A stretch of 64,000 nucleotides of DNA from Agarophyton chilense (GCA_030374765.1 JARGXX010000095.1:1922001-1986000), one strand, 5' to 3'. Positions 53,778-64,000 are shown, counted from the first letter of the stretch. Made by a program: numbers and translations. The notes: a model not told the origin generated them from the letters alone.

Positions 53778-54590
53778 TTAATTTCCTTTCCCATGCGGCT
53801 TGATTCGCTTCTTTTTCAATTCTTTGTCTTCAATACATTTTAAGTTTGAAAAAAGGTCCGCACCGGATTGCAAACATTGTAACAAGAAATGCACTTGCTC
53901 GGCGTCAAGGCTTTCGCGTTCCCTGATTTGATCCAGATCTTCCTGGTATCGTTCGATTACAGTCTTCAGGTAGGCGTTACGATAGGAAACAAAGGTCGGG
54001 TCAACATCATCAGAAGAGTGAATAAGAAATCCATCGCTCTTTTTCTTCTTTCCACTGCCATAGCCCAACTCTTCGGCAACCGCAAGTCTTTGGCGACTGA
54101 AAAGCTTAATTCTCCTCCAGAGCGTCATTTCGACATACCTTCGCGCGATTGGGATGTTCCGAAGTCGTGCCATATCTGACATTAGTTGTTCTTCTACGCC
54201 CAGTCCATCTTCATTCTTCGAGAAGACCGAAACCGACTCGTCTAAAATTTGAATCAGTTTCTCACAACTTTCTGTGACGCCTTCGATGCACTTGTGCTGA
54301 TCCTCTTGTGACATGCTTCGCATGTTGTTTCCAGAAGGCAGTTTCAAAGATGCTGCTCCGTGAAATATAGCATCCCTCGCATGGGGCTCTTCTGTGCGAA
54401 AGTCAAAATCCAATGGACTAGTTTCAGGAGGGGAAGCATGACTCCGTTTTTCTTTCTTTGCTCTTGGAACATCAGCTCTGGACGCTTTGATTCTTTTTTT
54501 TTTCCTTCCAGTATCCGCCCTTTTTCCCGACCGACCCTTCTTTTCAGTGCTCGGTTCCCGTTTCCCGCTCGGAGTCTCTTCAGGCGTCAT
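53778..54590 (-). CDS. Basic, probably nuclear protein of unknown family
   Basis: 270 residues from an ATG, single exon. Residues 1-55 are rich in Lys/Arg/Ser (GRSGKRADTGRKKKRIK, RAKKEKRSH), consistent with nuclear or nucleolar import. Residues about 95-265 are predicted helical, with regular hydrophobic spacing (CEKLIQILDESVSVF, YLKTVIERYQEDLDQIRER, HFLLQCLQSGADLF). The C-terminus is again basic (KKKRIKPHGKGN). I do not recognise the family. It is divergent from cyclin C across a 707-bp shared upstream region, which might suggest a transcription-related role, but that is weak. Confidence 0.7.
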   Translation of the reverse strand: MTPEETPSGKREPSTEKKGRSGKRADTGRKKKRIKASRADVPRAKKEKRSHASPPETSPLDFDFRTEEPHARDAIFHGAASLKLPSGNNMRSMSQEDQHKCIEGVTESCEKLIQILDESVSVFSKNEDGLGVEEQLMSDMARLRNIPIARRYVEMTLWRRIKLFSRQRLAVAEELGYGSGKKKKSDGFLIHSSDDVDPTFVSYRNAYLKTVIERYQEDLDQIRERESLDAEQVHFLLQCLQSGADLFSNLKCIEDKELKKKRIKPHGKGN

Positions 54591-55297
54591 AGCTCGAATC
54601 GTGAACGAATTGTTGACCAGATTGTGTGGTTCACCGAACGACTTTCGTCATGGTAATGATGGTTACAGGATCAAATCAAAACTGCGCGCTGTTGATTCTT
54701 TGCATTCCATGACCGGAGAAGGGATTTCAGAGAACGGTTTCTGCATATATGGGGCTATTTGCTTTTCTTTTTTCTATTTGTGACACAATACAACCTTATT
54801 TACGAAGGATATCTGAATTGCAATTTATTAAAAATGGGCCTCAGAAAACGAATGTGTACCAGAAATGGAATTTGCTCTCCTACTGTAGTTAGCAGTAGAT
54901 ATCGTGCAACTACAGGGATGCGCTGCGAAGTTGGTCTTCATGACGAGGATATCTCAACTTCGCTTTGCAACAGCATTTAGGTCTCCTCCCTTCGCACATC
55001 ACGCTCCCGCGTTTTCCGAGTCTTCATTGGAGACAGCCAGCTCCCCTGATTTTCATTGCTTCTCAACCAAGTTCTGGGTTCCTCGTTGAGCGCAAGAGTA
55101 TTTGACTCTGCCCTGGTTTGTGCTTTCCAAGGTCGCCGGAGGAGTCCTACAAGTCTCCGCGAAACAGAGCTCGCAGAAGCGAAGGTTATCATTCTTTTTT
55201 TTTTTGTTTTCGTCCGCGGAAAAGATTGCTACACTGTTCGAGAAGTTAATCAGAGTTCCGGGCGACGCGGAAGTCTACCGGATCTGCGATAAACGGA
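54591..55297. promoter_or_regulatory. Divergent upstream region of unknown basic protein / cyclin C
   Basis: 707 bp between divergent ATGs. A T-rich stretch (about 55191-55208) lies 90-107 bp upstream of the cyclin C ATG. Short frames only. Confidence 0.4.
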
Positions 55298-56346
55298 ATG
55301 GCTGCCAACTTTTGGAATTCGACCCATTATCGTCATTGGCTTCGAAGGGTTGACGAAGTATACAAACAAGCAGATGCCATGATGAAGAAGTAAGTGCTTA
55401 CGCTTTGGTTGTTGCCCCCACAAAATAAGGTTCATTTCACTAACATACAAGACCGCAATCGTTTTTAATCTGCCACAGAGACCAAAGTGCTTTCAAAGAA
55501 GAAGAACAGAACAGCATCAAAGTCATTTACTCACAGATTATCTCCGCTTTGGCAATGAATTCAAACCTACGGCAACGCGTTGCAGCCACCGCTATTGTGT
55601 ACTATAGAAGATTTTTCGCGAGGAATGCTGTCAGAGACCACGACCCCAGGCTCATTGCACCCGTCGCACTGGTAAGTTGTATTGTATCTGCCCTGTGTTC
55701 TCAGTCATAATTTGAACAAGAAACTGACGAAGGTCTCTGTTTCACTGGGGTTTGATGCAAATCCTAGTATCTGGCGGCAAAGGCAGAAGAACACACACTT
55801 CAGGCGAAAATTGTGGTTCAGCAGATGGTGGAACTCTATCAAGCAGATCATCCTTACCCCTACACTGTCGGTCATGTCTACGATTACGAGTTCAAACTCA
55901 TCGCTGCCCTGGAGTTTGATCTCATCATATATCATCCTTACCGACCGATGATTCAATACTGCGCAGAAGCATCTTTTCATGACTTGGTCACTGCAGCCTG
56001 GCCCATACTCAATGACTCATATAGAACCGATGCATGCTTGAGATATCCACCTTACCTAATTGCAATTGCGTGTATATATATCGCTGGAACGCTTCAAGAC
56101 CGGGAAATGACAAGCTGGGTGAAGAAGATGAATATCGATTTGCAGGAACTCGCAGACATAATCCAATATCTCTCTGTGATATATGCCAACCCAAACACAA
56201 TTCGAACGAGTGGACCACAAGTGGAAAGGATAAACAACAAGCTACAAACGCATTTTGGCCCCAAGATACAACTTGCTCCAATTAGTCTGTCAAAAAAGCC
56301 CCCCTCATCGAGCCGCCCGAAAATATCTCTGAAGGTGGTAGAATGA
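55298..56346 (+). CDS. CCNC: Cyclin C (Mediator CDK8-module cyclin), three exons
   Basis: Exons 55298-55389, 55479-55671 and 55768-56346 give 287 residues. Intron 1 (89 nt): GTAAGT, CACTAAC, CCACAG. Intron 2 (96 nt): GTAAGT, AACTGAC, CCTAG. The N-terminus MAANFWNSTHYRHWL matches the cyclin C start (MAxNFWxSSH). The cyclin box has LRQRVAATAIVYYRRFFARNAV, then LIAPVAL-YLAAKAEEH across the second splice, YEFKLIAALEFDLIIYHPYRP and YRTDACLRYPPYLIAIACIYIA. It pairs with CDK8 in the kinase module that restrains Mediator/Pol II. Both junctions restore conserved residues, so the model is firm. The 3' end converges with the MFS gene 189 bp away. Confidence 0.95.
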
Positions 56347-56535
56347 AGCTGGAGGCGGGGAGGCTAAACACTGTACAATTTTAGTGACGAAATGGTATAA
56401 CTAGTGCAGATGGATGTAGAAATAATGCTTGTAGTATACACGTTCGCAAGTCGAGGGTTGTTCAAGTGGCTTTGTAGTATGAATAGTCTTGCTTCTAAAT
56501 CATTTAAGCCTGAAAACCACTTAAACAAGGAACGA

Positions 56536-58176
56536 CTATGATGTTCGTGCATGCGTAACAACAGATTCCAACTCAACGGGGTTTGCCGTGGAATACTTGA
56601 AGTGATCTCCAGAAGGGTTCAGCGGAGTGGCACTTTGGGAGGGAGACAAGGCCCCAATGGAGGGCTTGAGGCCCAGTGATAGGAATCCACAGACGGTCAT
56701 GAAGATTCCGAACACACACAAGGACGAGTCATAGCTTCCCGTTTTCTCCGTGAGTTCTCCGACAAGGAATGGACCGAGGTAACCACCAATTACGCCTGTG
56801 GAGTTGATGAGAGCAAAGCCAGCCGCTGCTGTTTCCCCGCTTAATATGCTGGTCGGAATACCCCAATACGGACCAAACATGGCCCACACGCCTGCGGCGG
56901 CAATACTGAGGCATATGATGAGAAGAACCAAAACCTGCCCGAAGAACACATGAATGGCACTTGCGCCAAAGAAGCCAATAGCAGACACAAATGCGGCAAT
57001 TGCAAGGTGCATGCGCCTTTCCTTTGCTCGGTCGGAAGATCGAGCTACCAAGATCATGGCCATGCCGGCTGCCAGATACGGTATTGTGGAAATAAACCCG
57101 ACAAGAACATTGGAGAGATTAGATACACTCTTCAGAAGCAGCGGGAGCCAAAAGATAATACCATAGTAGCCACAAGAGTACAAGAACCAGACTGCAACAA
57201 TGAGCCACAACCACTTGAGTCGAATGGCTTCTCCGAGCCCGCTGACGGAGTGAGTTCCGGTGCGGGCTTCCAACTCTCGGGCCTGGCGATCCGTAAGCCA
57301 TTCTCGCTCTTCTCTGGTGAGGAAACGTGCTGTGGTAGGGTCTCGATCAAGATAGAAGAACATGAAGATAGCAAGCAATATGGTGGGAACTGCTTCGGAA
57401 ATGAAAAGCCAACGCCAACTTCTGATGCCAACGACGCCATCCATGTAGGTCATGATGATTCCGGCGAGTGGACCACCGACGACACCCGACACGGCAGTGG
57501 AAGTCATGACAATGGTGTAGCTCAAACCCATGTCCTCCTCTGCGAACCATTGAGTGAGGTAGTAGATGACAGAGGGAAAGAAACCAGACTCGGCAGCACC
57601 AACGAGGAGGCGCAAGAGATAAAAATCGCGCGTGTTGTTGATAAGGGCCATGGCACCGGAGGCAATACCCCAAGCAAAGAGCACGAGAGGGAGGCCGATG
57701 CGCGCGCCAATACGCTTGACCACAACGCTAACTGGGACGCCGAAGGCGGCATAGGTGGCGAAGAAGACACCAGCACCCACACCGTACGTGCGCTCGGAGA
57801 AGTTTAGATCCGAGTTCATGTCCAGGGCGGCGAAGGAGAGATTGGTGCGATCAAGGTAGCACAGCAGCGCGGCCGTGAAAAGAATGGGAAGTAAACGGCG
57901 CTGGACCTTTGAGTTGACGACTTGGCGCATGCGCTGGTCATGTTGGTCGAGAAAGTCGAGGGATGCGGCGGGGTGGGTGGAAATGTAGTGGCCTCCTCCC
58001 ATGGTGAAGGACGGCGGGCTAAGGGGTTGGCAGGCCACGCGCGGGGCGTTGAAGCTGGAGGTGGGCGGGGGAGAAGGCAAAGCAGAACCTTTTTTGGCAG
58101 ATGGACGTGATGGCTCGCGGGGGTTCGGCAGAGTTGGAGTCAGGTTGAAGGCGAAAGCTGAAGAAATGCGGGGCAT
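56536..58176 (-). CDS. Major facilitator superfamily transporter, anion:cation symporter type
   Basis: 546 residues from ATG 58176; a second Met at residue 59 could be the true start, since residues 1-85 are Pro/Ser-rich and have no counterpart in relatives. The MFS core begins at about 90: LLPILFTAALLCYLDRTNLSFA with the YLDRxNL signature of the ACS family, then RIGARIGLPLVLFAWGIASG, GAAESGFFPSVIYYLTQWF, and WRWLFISEAVPTIL closing the first six helices. The second half starts about 320 (WLWLIVAVWFLYSCGYYGIIFWLP). Relatives carry organic anions such as tartrate, allantoate, hexuronates or nicotinate. The substrate is not predictable. The long N-terminus could be an organelle-targeting extension. 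Confidence 0.9.
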   Translation of the reverse strand: MPRISSAFAFNLTPTLPNPREPSRPSAKKGSALPSPPPTSSFNAPRVACQPLSPPSFTMGGGHYISTHPAASLDFLDQHDQRMRQVVNSKVQRRLLPILFTAALLCYLDRTNLSFAALDMNSDLNFSERTYGVGAGVFFATYAAFGVPVSVVVKRIGARIGLPLVLFAWGIASGAMALINNTRDFYLLRLLVGAAESGFFPSVIYYLTQWFAEEDMGLSYTIVMTSTAVSGVVGGPLAGIIMTYMDGVVGIRSWRWLFISEAVPTILLAIFMFFYLDRDPTTARFLTREEREWLTDRQARELEARTGTHSVSGLGEAIRLKWLWLIVAVWFLYSCGYYGIIFWLPLLLKSVSNLSNVLVGFISTIPYLAAGMAMILVARSSDRAKERRMHLAIAAFVSAIGFFGASAIHVFFGQVLVLLIICLSIAAAGVWAMFGPYWGIPTSILSGETAAAGFALINSTGVIGGYLGPFLVGELTEKTGSYDSSLCVFGIFMTVCGFLSLGLKPSIGALSPSQSATPLNPSGDHFKYSTANPVELESVVTHARTS

Positions 58177-58953
58177 TGGGCGGGGATGGGGGGGGTGGCC
58201 AGCGCGAGCAACACGGTGGACTGGGGGCGGTGCTTACAGCAGACGGAAGCGGGAGGCAAATGCGGCGGCGCCCAACGGAAGCGGCGCAACTGGCGGCGTG
58301 AGCAACCTGGCGCGCTGCGCGCGTTCAGTCGCCCCGCGGCTTGCGCCATTCGCGTTGAAAAAGACGCGCACATGCGCCACATGGTATACTAACATAGGTT
58401 TACATACATGCGTTGGCCTCCACCTACTTGGGCGCTTGGTGTGTGCGTGCCTCACGACCTAACAGAATCTACCAAACTCTAACCCGAAAAATATCTCGGC
58501 ACCCAGTGTTTTCACTGCACAGATCGTTCTAGAGTCGAACCGGCAGCCACTTTCATTTGCGTTACTTGCAAATGTTATAGCAAGTGCTTCATCATGCCAT
58601 CCTGTTAGACGCGCTTGCACGCAACTAATTTGTTGCATGAGAAACAAATTGTGACAAATATATGTATATATCAATTTGTTGTATGAAAAACAAATTGCGG
58701 CGCATACCAATTTGTTTCCACACTGTATCACATTGCTGATTTGAAACAAGGTGCGCAACAAAAAGCTCGCACTTTCTGAGCTCAAAACCAACCAAGACAA
58801 ACATCTCGCTGAGCGAGGCGCGCCCGCTATGTGCCACAGCTTGTACCCTCACAAGTCGGTGCATGCGGACATGCATGCTTGCCTTGGTAATTAATTCCAA
58901 ACACCCAAGTGTTCCTGAGATTCAAACCAACACAAACCCCCCAAGCTGACTCC
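58177..58953. promoter_or_regulatory. Divergent promoter region MFS / PPR, with repeated hairpins
   Basis: 777 bp between divergent starts. The MFS-proximal part (about 58180-58400) is GC-rich. Two similar hairpins follow: 58627-58650 (aatttgtt/aacaaatt, 8-nt loop) and 58672-58697 (caatttgtt/aacaaattg, 8-nt loop), with a third half-site caatttgttt at about 58708. Paired elements of this kind could bind a shared regulator; that is inference. Confidence 0.5.
58627..58697. repeat. Two copies of a caatttgtt...aacaaattg inverted repeat
   Basis: Both units have 8-9 bp perfect arms and similar 8-nt loops (gcatgaga and gtatgaaa), separated by an AT-rich tatatgtatatat spacer. They lie about 450 bp upstream of the MFS ATG and 260 bp upstream of the PPR ATG. 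Confidence 0.85.
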
Positions 58954-60537
58954 ATGGCCTGCCCATCGTTTGCGCCTTCTACTTTTGTCCACAAGTGCAC
59001 TCGAGTTACCCCTCCCTTGTGCCCATCTCGTCCCCCGCCGAGAAGAGCGCGGAGTGTTTCACCTGCTTTGTTGCGCTCTTCCGCTGTGGCAGCAACTTAC
59101 AATCGTTTGTCAACAACACCTCATCAACACTCGCAACAGCTTGTCCATACCAAAGCATCTGAAAGACAATGGCGAAAGCAGAACGTCTTTCTCGTCAACC
59201 ACGCCCAAACCAACGGAATTGATTCCGCTATTGAAATACTGTGGCAAATGACGACCGATGGAAAGGCCGTCACGCAGAATTACAACCAAGTTATTAGCCT
59301 ACTAGCTGCAGCAAACCGCTTCTCCGACGGGCTCGCCCTCGCCGATGAAGCTAGCAAGCGCGCCATGGCGAACATCATTACCTTTAGACCACTCATGAAG
59401 CACTGCTGCGCCACTGGCGATGGAAAATCTGCTAAACGTGTATGGAATCTAATGGCGCGCTACGGCATTGAAGGCGATATGTTTTTGTATGCAGAGCTCA
59501 TGGGAGCCCTCATACGTTCAGATGACTTGCTTGCAGCTCAGAAAGTGCTGGATTCTTTGCTTCACTCTGGTCATCGTCCTCACATTGTTCTGTACAATAC
59601 GCTCATGAAAGGATTTGCGAGGAAGGCTGACATTCGCAAAGGATTTCACCTTTTCCGCACCATTGAACAATCTGGCGTAAAGCCGGACGAAACCGTACGT
59701 GCAAATCTTCCAATGCGTTGTAAACACTTGAATCATCTATTCCGTTTCGACCAACAATTATTCTGACCAATCCTTTGTGTTTTTTTTTTTTATTATTATA
59801 ATTCATCGAATCAGACGTTCAACACTTTGCTCAACGTTTGTGTTCGAGGGAAGGACCTAAAGGCCGTCAACAAGGCCATGGCGCTCATGAATAAGTATGG
59901 GGTGAGGCCAGGTGCTCCAACTTTCAATACGCTTCTAAAGATGTATGCACGAGTTGGCAAATTCGAGGATGCTTTGGTAATTTATAGAGAGATGCAGCAA
60001 ACTGTGCAGCCGTCTATCGTCACGTATAACACCCTAATAGACGGGTGTGCTCATCGAGGTGATATGGATCAAGCCGCTCAGTTTTTCGACCAAATGGTTG
60101 GCAGGGGATTTACACCCGACATCTGCACAATGACTTCGCTCTTGAAGGGCTTTGGACGAAGCAGAGATTCAGAAAAGGCAATAGAATTGTTCGAAGCGAT
60201 GAAACAGGGCGGATTCGAAATCCAGGAACGGACACTCTATGCAGTGATTAACGCATGTTTAAGAGGCAATGATAGACAAGGTGCGCGCCAATACATCCGA
60301 GAAATGATGCAGTTCGGTTTCACCGTTCGTGTTCGAACGTGGGTCTGGCTCTTACAGTGCGACATACATGCGGATGATGAGAAAAATGCAGTCGAAACGT
60401 TGCGAGGGTTATACAACAGTGGGGGCTTGCTCGAATCTTCGGCAAAAGCAGATATGTTGCGACAAGTTCGAGAACGGGGCGGTCTGTTGAGACTTCAACG
60501 GGAGATAAAAGCTTGCAAGACGGTTGAAGGTGTGTGA
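58954..60537 (+). CDS. Pentatricopeptide repeat (P-class) protein, organelle-targeted, two exons
   Basis: Exons 58954-59694 and 59815-60537 give 487 residues. The intron (120 nt) has GTACGT, TTCTGACC with its A 48 nt from the acceptor, a T-rich tract and TCAG. The join restores KPDET-TFNTLLNVC, inside a PPR motif. ATG 58954 is the first ATG in frame. The first ~80 residues are Ser/Pro/Arg-rich (PPPRRARSVSPALLRSS), a likely plastid or mitochondrial presequence. From about 115 onward some nine 35-residue PPR motifs follow, the clearest being VTYNTLIDGCAHRGDMDQAA and PTFNTLLKMYARVGKFEDAL. There is no E, DYW or SMR domain at the end. PPR proteins bind organelle transcripts sequence-specifically for stability, splicing or translation. 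Confidence 0.93.
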
Positions 60538-61710
60538 CGCAAATATGGAATCCAGATTTAAAAGATTTTTTGTATAGACTTTAGCAAATTGCCTTGCTGC
60601 TCCCCATTGGAGTTGGCCTTTTATCCTTTGAAAACGGTTGCCCAACATCTTATTTACGATCATGATGCCGGCTTAAGCAAGTATGTTGTGTTATTGGATG
60701 TATGTGTTTTGGTCATTTGAGGAAGTTTTATTGTTTCTTTTTTTTTTGTTTTATCAGACCAGATAATGCTCTTCAAACATTCACACAGTGCTGTGTGAAC
60801 AAAAAGAACTGGGCTTGAGAGTTTGCTTAGTAATATCACGTAAAGGAGAATAGCCAGATTTAATGGATATATCTACTCTACCCTTTAGAGACTATAATCA
60901 TCTACTTCGGTGCAGAGCGGATTACCGTTCCACCGAGCGTGTGCAAACATGAAAGCGTGAATGTACATCCTCCTGGGCGATCAAGAAATTGTCCGGACTG
61001 CCTGGCATGAACGTCTTCGAATCGATTTTCTGAAGCATAGCGGGTGGAATTCTGCCGGTGAAACATGGTGTGCGTTTCTCCTTTACAGCCTCAGCTGAGT
61101 TTGGAACTAGCGGTTATGGGTTTGGGCACAAAAATGTTGAGTGCTAAAAGAGCTTGAAAAGTGTGTAAGAGTTTAAGATGTTCACGCTGTAGTGAAGATG
61201 AATCTTCTACAAGGATTAACTTGGATACACTCTGGATGTGGAGCACTCGAGCACAAGGGCACCCTGGTATCTACCCTTCGTAAATGCCAACGGCAACAAG
61301 AAAACACAGGCTAGGGTTAGCAGACACTCTAGCTAGCTCTACTACATAGCTCTCTAGCTAGAGTGTACGTAGTCCGAGTCGAATGGTCCGACCAATCACT
61401 CAGGCCGCCGATTGGGGCGATTTGGTCTTACGCAGCAAATGTGTGGAAAAAAAAGTGTGGCCGATTATTAAAATAAACGTAAATCAAATATGTGCTGAGA
61501 GCCGTCGTCGCGTGAAGCACAAAGATGGATTCTATGTTCAAGGATTACTTTTAAACGACATTCGGAATTCATAAACACTCAGCGAGTAACAGAATTCATG
61601 CGCAAGGGTTCCCGCAGCGTCTTGCATAGGGCTTCTGTTGGAAGAACTTGGGGCCACCCATTTAGACTTTGCCAAAGTCCCGCCTATCAGAACAGAAGGC
61701 GTTGCAAGCA
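60538..61710. other. Intergenic upstream of UTP12
   Basis: 1.2 kb without a supported gene. It includes the long inverted repeat at 61324-61366. A 63-codon plus-strand frame at 61383 has no family. Confidence 0.5.
61324..61366. repeat. 13-bp perfect inverted repeat
   Basis: acactctagctag (61324-61336) and ctagctagagtgt (61354-61366) are exact reverse complements around a 17-nt loop. About 345 bp upstream of the UTP12 ATG. Related ctagctag motifs occur near 22550 and 28515. Confidence 0.85.
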
Positions 61711-64000
61711 ATGGTGAAGGCTTATTTGAAGTATGAACAGGTTGCTGCGTTTGGCGTTGTGGCCAGTAACACCGCACCTTGCGTTGAGCTTAAGAACTCC
61801 AAAGGTCTTCCTCTAGTAGCGTGTGCAGCAGGTGATAGCATCGTCATTTGGAATTTGCGTACTGCTGAATCAGTTGCTCGACTTGGAAATATTGCCACGA
61901 GAAAAGCTGGTCCTGTTCAGGCGATAGCTGTCTCACATGGTGGTGAAACAATTGCCAGTGGTCATTCAGACGGCTCCATACGATTATGGGAAGTAACGTT
62001 AGCCGGGGATGTCACTCGTTCCGCCTTTGAAAAAGAAGAACCACAGCCGCTTGTCACATTCAATGGCCATCGGTCTGGTGTTTCTTGTCTTGCATTTGAG
62101 AAGATTGAAGCGAAGCGCATAAAGAAGTCTAAAACCAGCGTCCGTCCTTCGGCCCTTGTAAGTGGATCAAACGACGGGGACATTATCATGTGGAACACCG
62201 CAGAGGGCAATGGAATGTTTAGGCTTGCTGCTCATCATGATGCCGTCACTAGCGTTCTATATTTTAAAAGAAAAACAGACTCGTATATTGTTTCATCATC
62301 AAAGGACGGTACGATACGCGTTTGTGATGTAGATACGCAGCATTGTATTCAAACAATCGTGGGATACCGCGCAGAAGTCTGGGCAATGCAACTGGATCCT
62401 AGTAATTCTCTTCTTGTTACGGGCAGTGTTGATGCTGAATTGAAAGGCTTCCGGCTTCGAGATACAACAGCAGAGTCTTCGATGTTGAACGATGAGCAGG
62501 AGCGAGTCGACTTGAAAATTTTGGACCATGAAACTATTTTCCAACCAATTGGTTCCATTGAAAGACAGACTGCTGCAGAGCGAGTTTCCTCGATCAAATT
62601 TACAATATGTGAAGGAGAAACTTTCATGCTGGTTGGTGCGGCCGACAAAAACGCTGAAATATATTCGGTCCGTAGCTTTAAAAAAGCTGAAAGTCATCGC
62701 AAGAGACGTGAGAAGAGGCACTTGGAAACCATCCAAAAGGATCTGATGATTACAAGAGAAGAGAAGGGATGGAGCGATTCGGTTTTCCAGCAGAACTTGG
62801 CTGCACAGAAAGAAACGGTGTCTTTCCAGCTTGAAATGTCAGACTTTGTTTATAGCATAAGACAACTGAGAATGTCAAAAAGGCTTCGCTCCATAGGTTT
62901 CTTGGAATCCGATGTGATGAAAGGAAGGGCACGAGGCGGGATAGCCGAACTGCAACTGCTTGTTCAGGCGAAGGACACCAGTATTGAAGTTCACAAAGCG
63001 CTTCTTGCCACTTCTAAAAAGAAAATGAAGAGAGAAAAAGAAGTTCAGAGTAACAAAAATGATCAAAGTCCCGCCTCGAGTGAGATAAAGAAGCTCATCA
63101 CTCTTGATTTTGAAGGTCATCGTAGTGATGTTCGTTCCGTTTCTCTAGCTCCAGACGACAACACATTGGTGTCGGCGAGTGATGGTTCTCTGAAACTATG
63201 GAACGTCGCAACCCAGAAGTGTTTTAGGTCGATGAAACTTGATGGTTACGGCCTCTGTACACAATTTCTCGGGGCTGACGGTCGCATTGCAGCTGTGGGG
63301 ACGAAAACTGGTGGCCTTCACCTTTATAATTTGGGTTCTGGAGCTCTGATTACAGAGCAGAAAGAAGCTCATAAGAGGGAAATATGGAGTATGTGCTTAG
63401 ATAACAAGATTTACGAGGCAGACATGCTGATCACAGGGGGTTCAGACAAACGAGTGTGTATATGGGATTTTGAAGATATCTTAATAAGCAAGAAAGGTGA
63501 TTTGAAACAAAAGCAAGTGCTTGAGATGCCCGACGAGGTTTTGTGCGTCAGAGTTGCGTCCGGTCGTGAGCGCCCTGTACTTATTGTCGCGCTCATGGAC
63601 TCGACTGTTCGAGCCTTCTTTATGGATACTTTTGAACCATATTTAAGCTTTTACGGTCATCGCCTTCCTGTCATGTCTCTCGATGTATCCAGTGATGGTC
63701 AGGTTCTGGCAACCGGTTCAGCTGACAAGACGATTAAATTCTGGGGAATGGATTTTGGAGATTGCCAAAGGAGTCTTCGAGCTCACTCAGAATCAGTACT
63801 TTCCCTCGTTTTTCAGCCGAATACTCACTATATTTTCAGTGGCTCACGAGATGGGACTCTGAAGTACTGGGACGCGGACAAGTTTGAGTTCATTTGTGAA
63901 ATCGAAGGTCAAAGAGGGGAAGTATGGGCAATAACGACTAGCAGTGACGGAGAAATTATCGCATCTGCGAGTCATGACAAACTTCTTCGAGTCTGGAGAC
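61711..64000 (+). CDS. UTP12: SSU processome protein UTP12 (WDR3/DIP2), 3' end beyond window
   Basis: Starts at ATG 61711 (MVKAYLKYEQVAAFGVV, the UTP12 N-terminus) and stays open to the last base, about 763 residues. WD40 repeats are clear: HGGETIASGHSDGSIRLWE, ALVSGSNDGDIIMWN, YIVSSSKDGTIRVCD, VRSVSLAPDDNTLVSASDG, QVLATGSADKTIKFWG and HYIFSGSRDGTLKYWD. They form two propellers split by a charged basic segment (about 440, SKKKMKREKEV). The C-terminal Utp12 domain (family total about 900-940 aa) must lie to the right of the window. UTP12 pairs with UTP21 and others in UTP-B on nascent 18S pre-rRNA. No intron is evident in the visible part. Confidence 0.95.
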   Translation, partial: MVKAYLKYEQVAAFGVVASNTAPCVELKNSKGLPLVACAAGDSIVIWNLRTAESVARLGNIATRKAGPVQAIAVSHGGETIASGHSDGSIRLWEVTLAGDVTRSAFEKEEPQPLVTFNGHRSGVSCLAFEKIEAKRIKKSKTSVRPSALVSGSNDGDIIMWNTAEGNGMFRLAAHHDAVTSVLYFKRKTDSYIVSSSKDGTIRVCDVDTQHCIQTIVGYRAEVWAMQLDPSNSLLVTGSVDAELKGFRLRDTTAESSMLNDEQERVDLKILDHETIFQPIGSIERQTAAERVSSIKFTICEGETFMLVGAADKNAEIYSVRSFKKAESHRKRREKRHLETIQKDLMITREEKGWSDSVFQQNLAAQKETVSFQLEMSDFVYSIRQLRMSKRLRSIGFLESDVMKGRARGGIAELQLLVQAKDTSIEVHKALLATSKKKMKREKEVQSNKNDQSPASSEIKKLITLDFEGHRSDVRSVSLAPDDNTLVSASDGSLKLWNVATQKCFRSMKLDGYGLCTQFLGADGRIAAVGTKTGGLHLYNLGSGALITEQKEAHKREIWSMCLDNKIYEADMLITGGSDKRVCIWDFEDILISKKGDLKQKQVLEMPDEVLCVRVASGRERPVLIVALMDSTVRAFFMDTFEPYLSFYGHRLPVMSLDVSSDGQVLATGSADKTIKFWGMDFGDCQRSLRAHSESVLSLVFQPNTHYIFSGSRDGTLKYWDADKFEFICEIEGQRGEVWAITTSSDGEIIASASHDKLLRVWR

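Noticed and set aside
58500-58560. Possible minus-strand tRNA at agtcgaaccggcag.
   Set aside because: The T-arm-like loop lacks a matching 5-bp stem, and no acceptor or anticodon stem can be drawn.
1-64000. CRISPR arrays, bacterial operons, prophage.
   Set aside because: No regularly spaced short repeats with unique spacers; introns, WD40/PPR/cyclin genes and tRNA features show a eukaryotic nuclear genome.

Overview
The window reads as nuclear DNA of a unicellular, plastid-bearing eukaryote. The best guess is a red alga or close relative. Reasons: gene-sized ORFs are mostly intronless. The few spliceosomal introns are short (72-129 nt) and carry a strict branch signal (ACTAAC or ACTGAC, CTGAC once). 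A tRNA-Lys gene has an intron inside its D-loop, a trait reported for cyanidiophycean red algae. Several products have organelle-type N-termini. This assignment is inference; there is no rRNA or plastid marker here.

Layout. 1-13829: two full copies and one truncated copy of a ~5.17-5.19 kb direct tandem repeat of unknown nature. Its only recognisable ORF is a lone RRM domain. It also carries several perfect palindromes or hairpins. 14233-17264: a decayed PIF/Harbinger DNA transposon with a broken DDE transposase (+), a broken NAM-associated ORF1 protein (-), and a probable TTA target duplication. 17265-19660: gene-poor. 19661-21646: a plastid-type protein with two thioredoxin-fold (GST N-terminal-like) domains and a small acidic membrane protein. 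21957-33939: a ~6 kb tandem duplication with 3-bp ATG microhomology at its junction; each unit carries one tRNA-Lys(UUU) and one complete UTP21/WDR36 gene. 34410-42612: a nucleoplasmin-like acidic nuclear protein, a three-exon nuclear QueA, a J-domain protein and PRMT7. 42613-50260: a sugar-nucleotidyltransferase-like protein, a GNAT acetyltransferase, a bacterial-type organellar aspartyl-tRNA synthetase and a DUF1365 protein. 52297-58176: mitochondrial ribosomal protein mL43, an unidentified basic nuclear-looking protein, cyclin C and an MFS transporter of the anion:cation symporter type. 58954-64000: a PPR protein and the N-terminal ~763 residues of UTP12/WDR3, cut by the window end.

Functional themes. 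UTP21 and UTP12 both belong to the UTP-B part of the SSU processome (18S rRNA maturation). The AspRS, mL43 and PPR proteins serve organelle gene expression. QueA and tRNA-Lys concern tRNA. Genes alternate strand, with divergent promoter regions of 0.5-0.8 kb and short convergent 3' ends (34-190 bp). Exon boundaries for mL43, queA, cyclin C and the PPR gene were worked out by hand and keep frame with family alignments.

The least explained material is the tandem array at the left edge. The most unusual verified object is the D-loop-interrupted tRNA-Lys.
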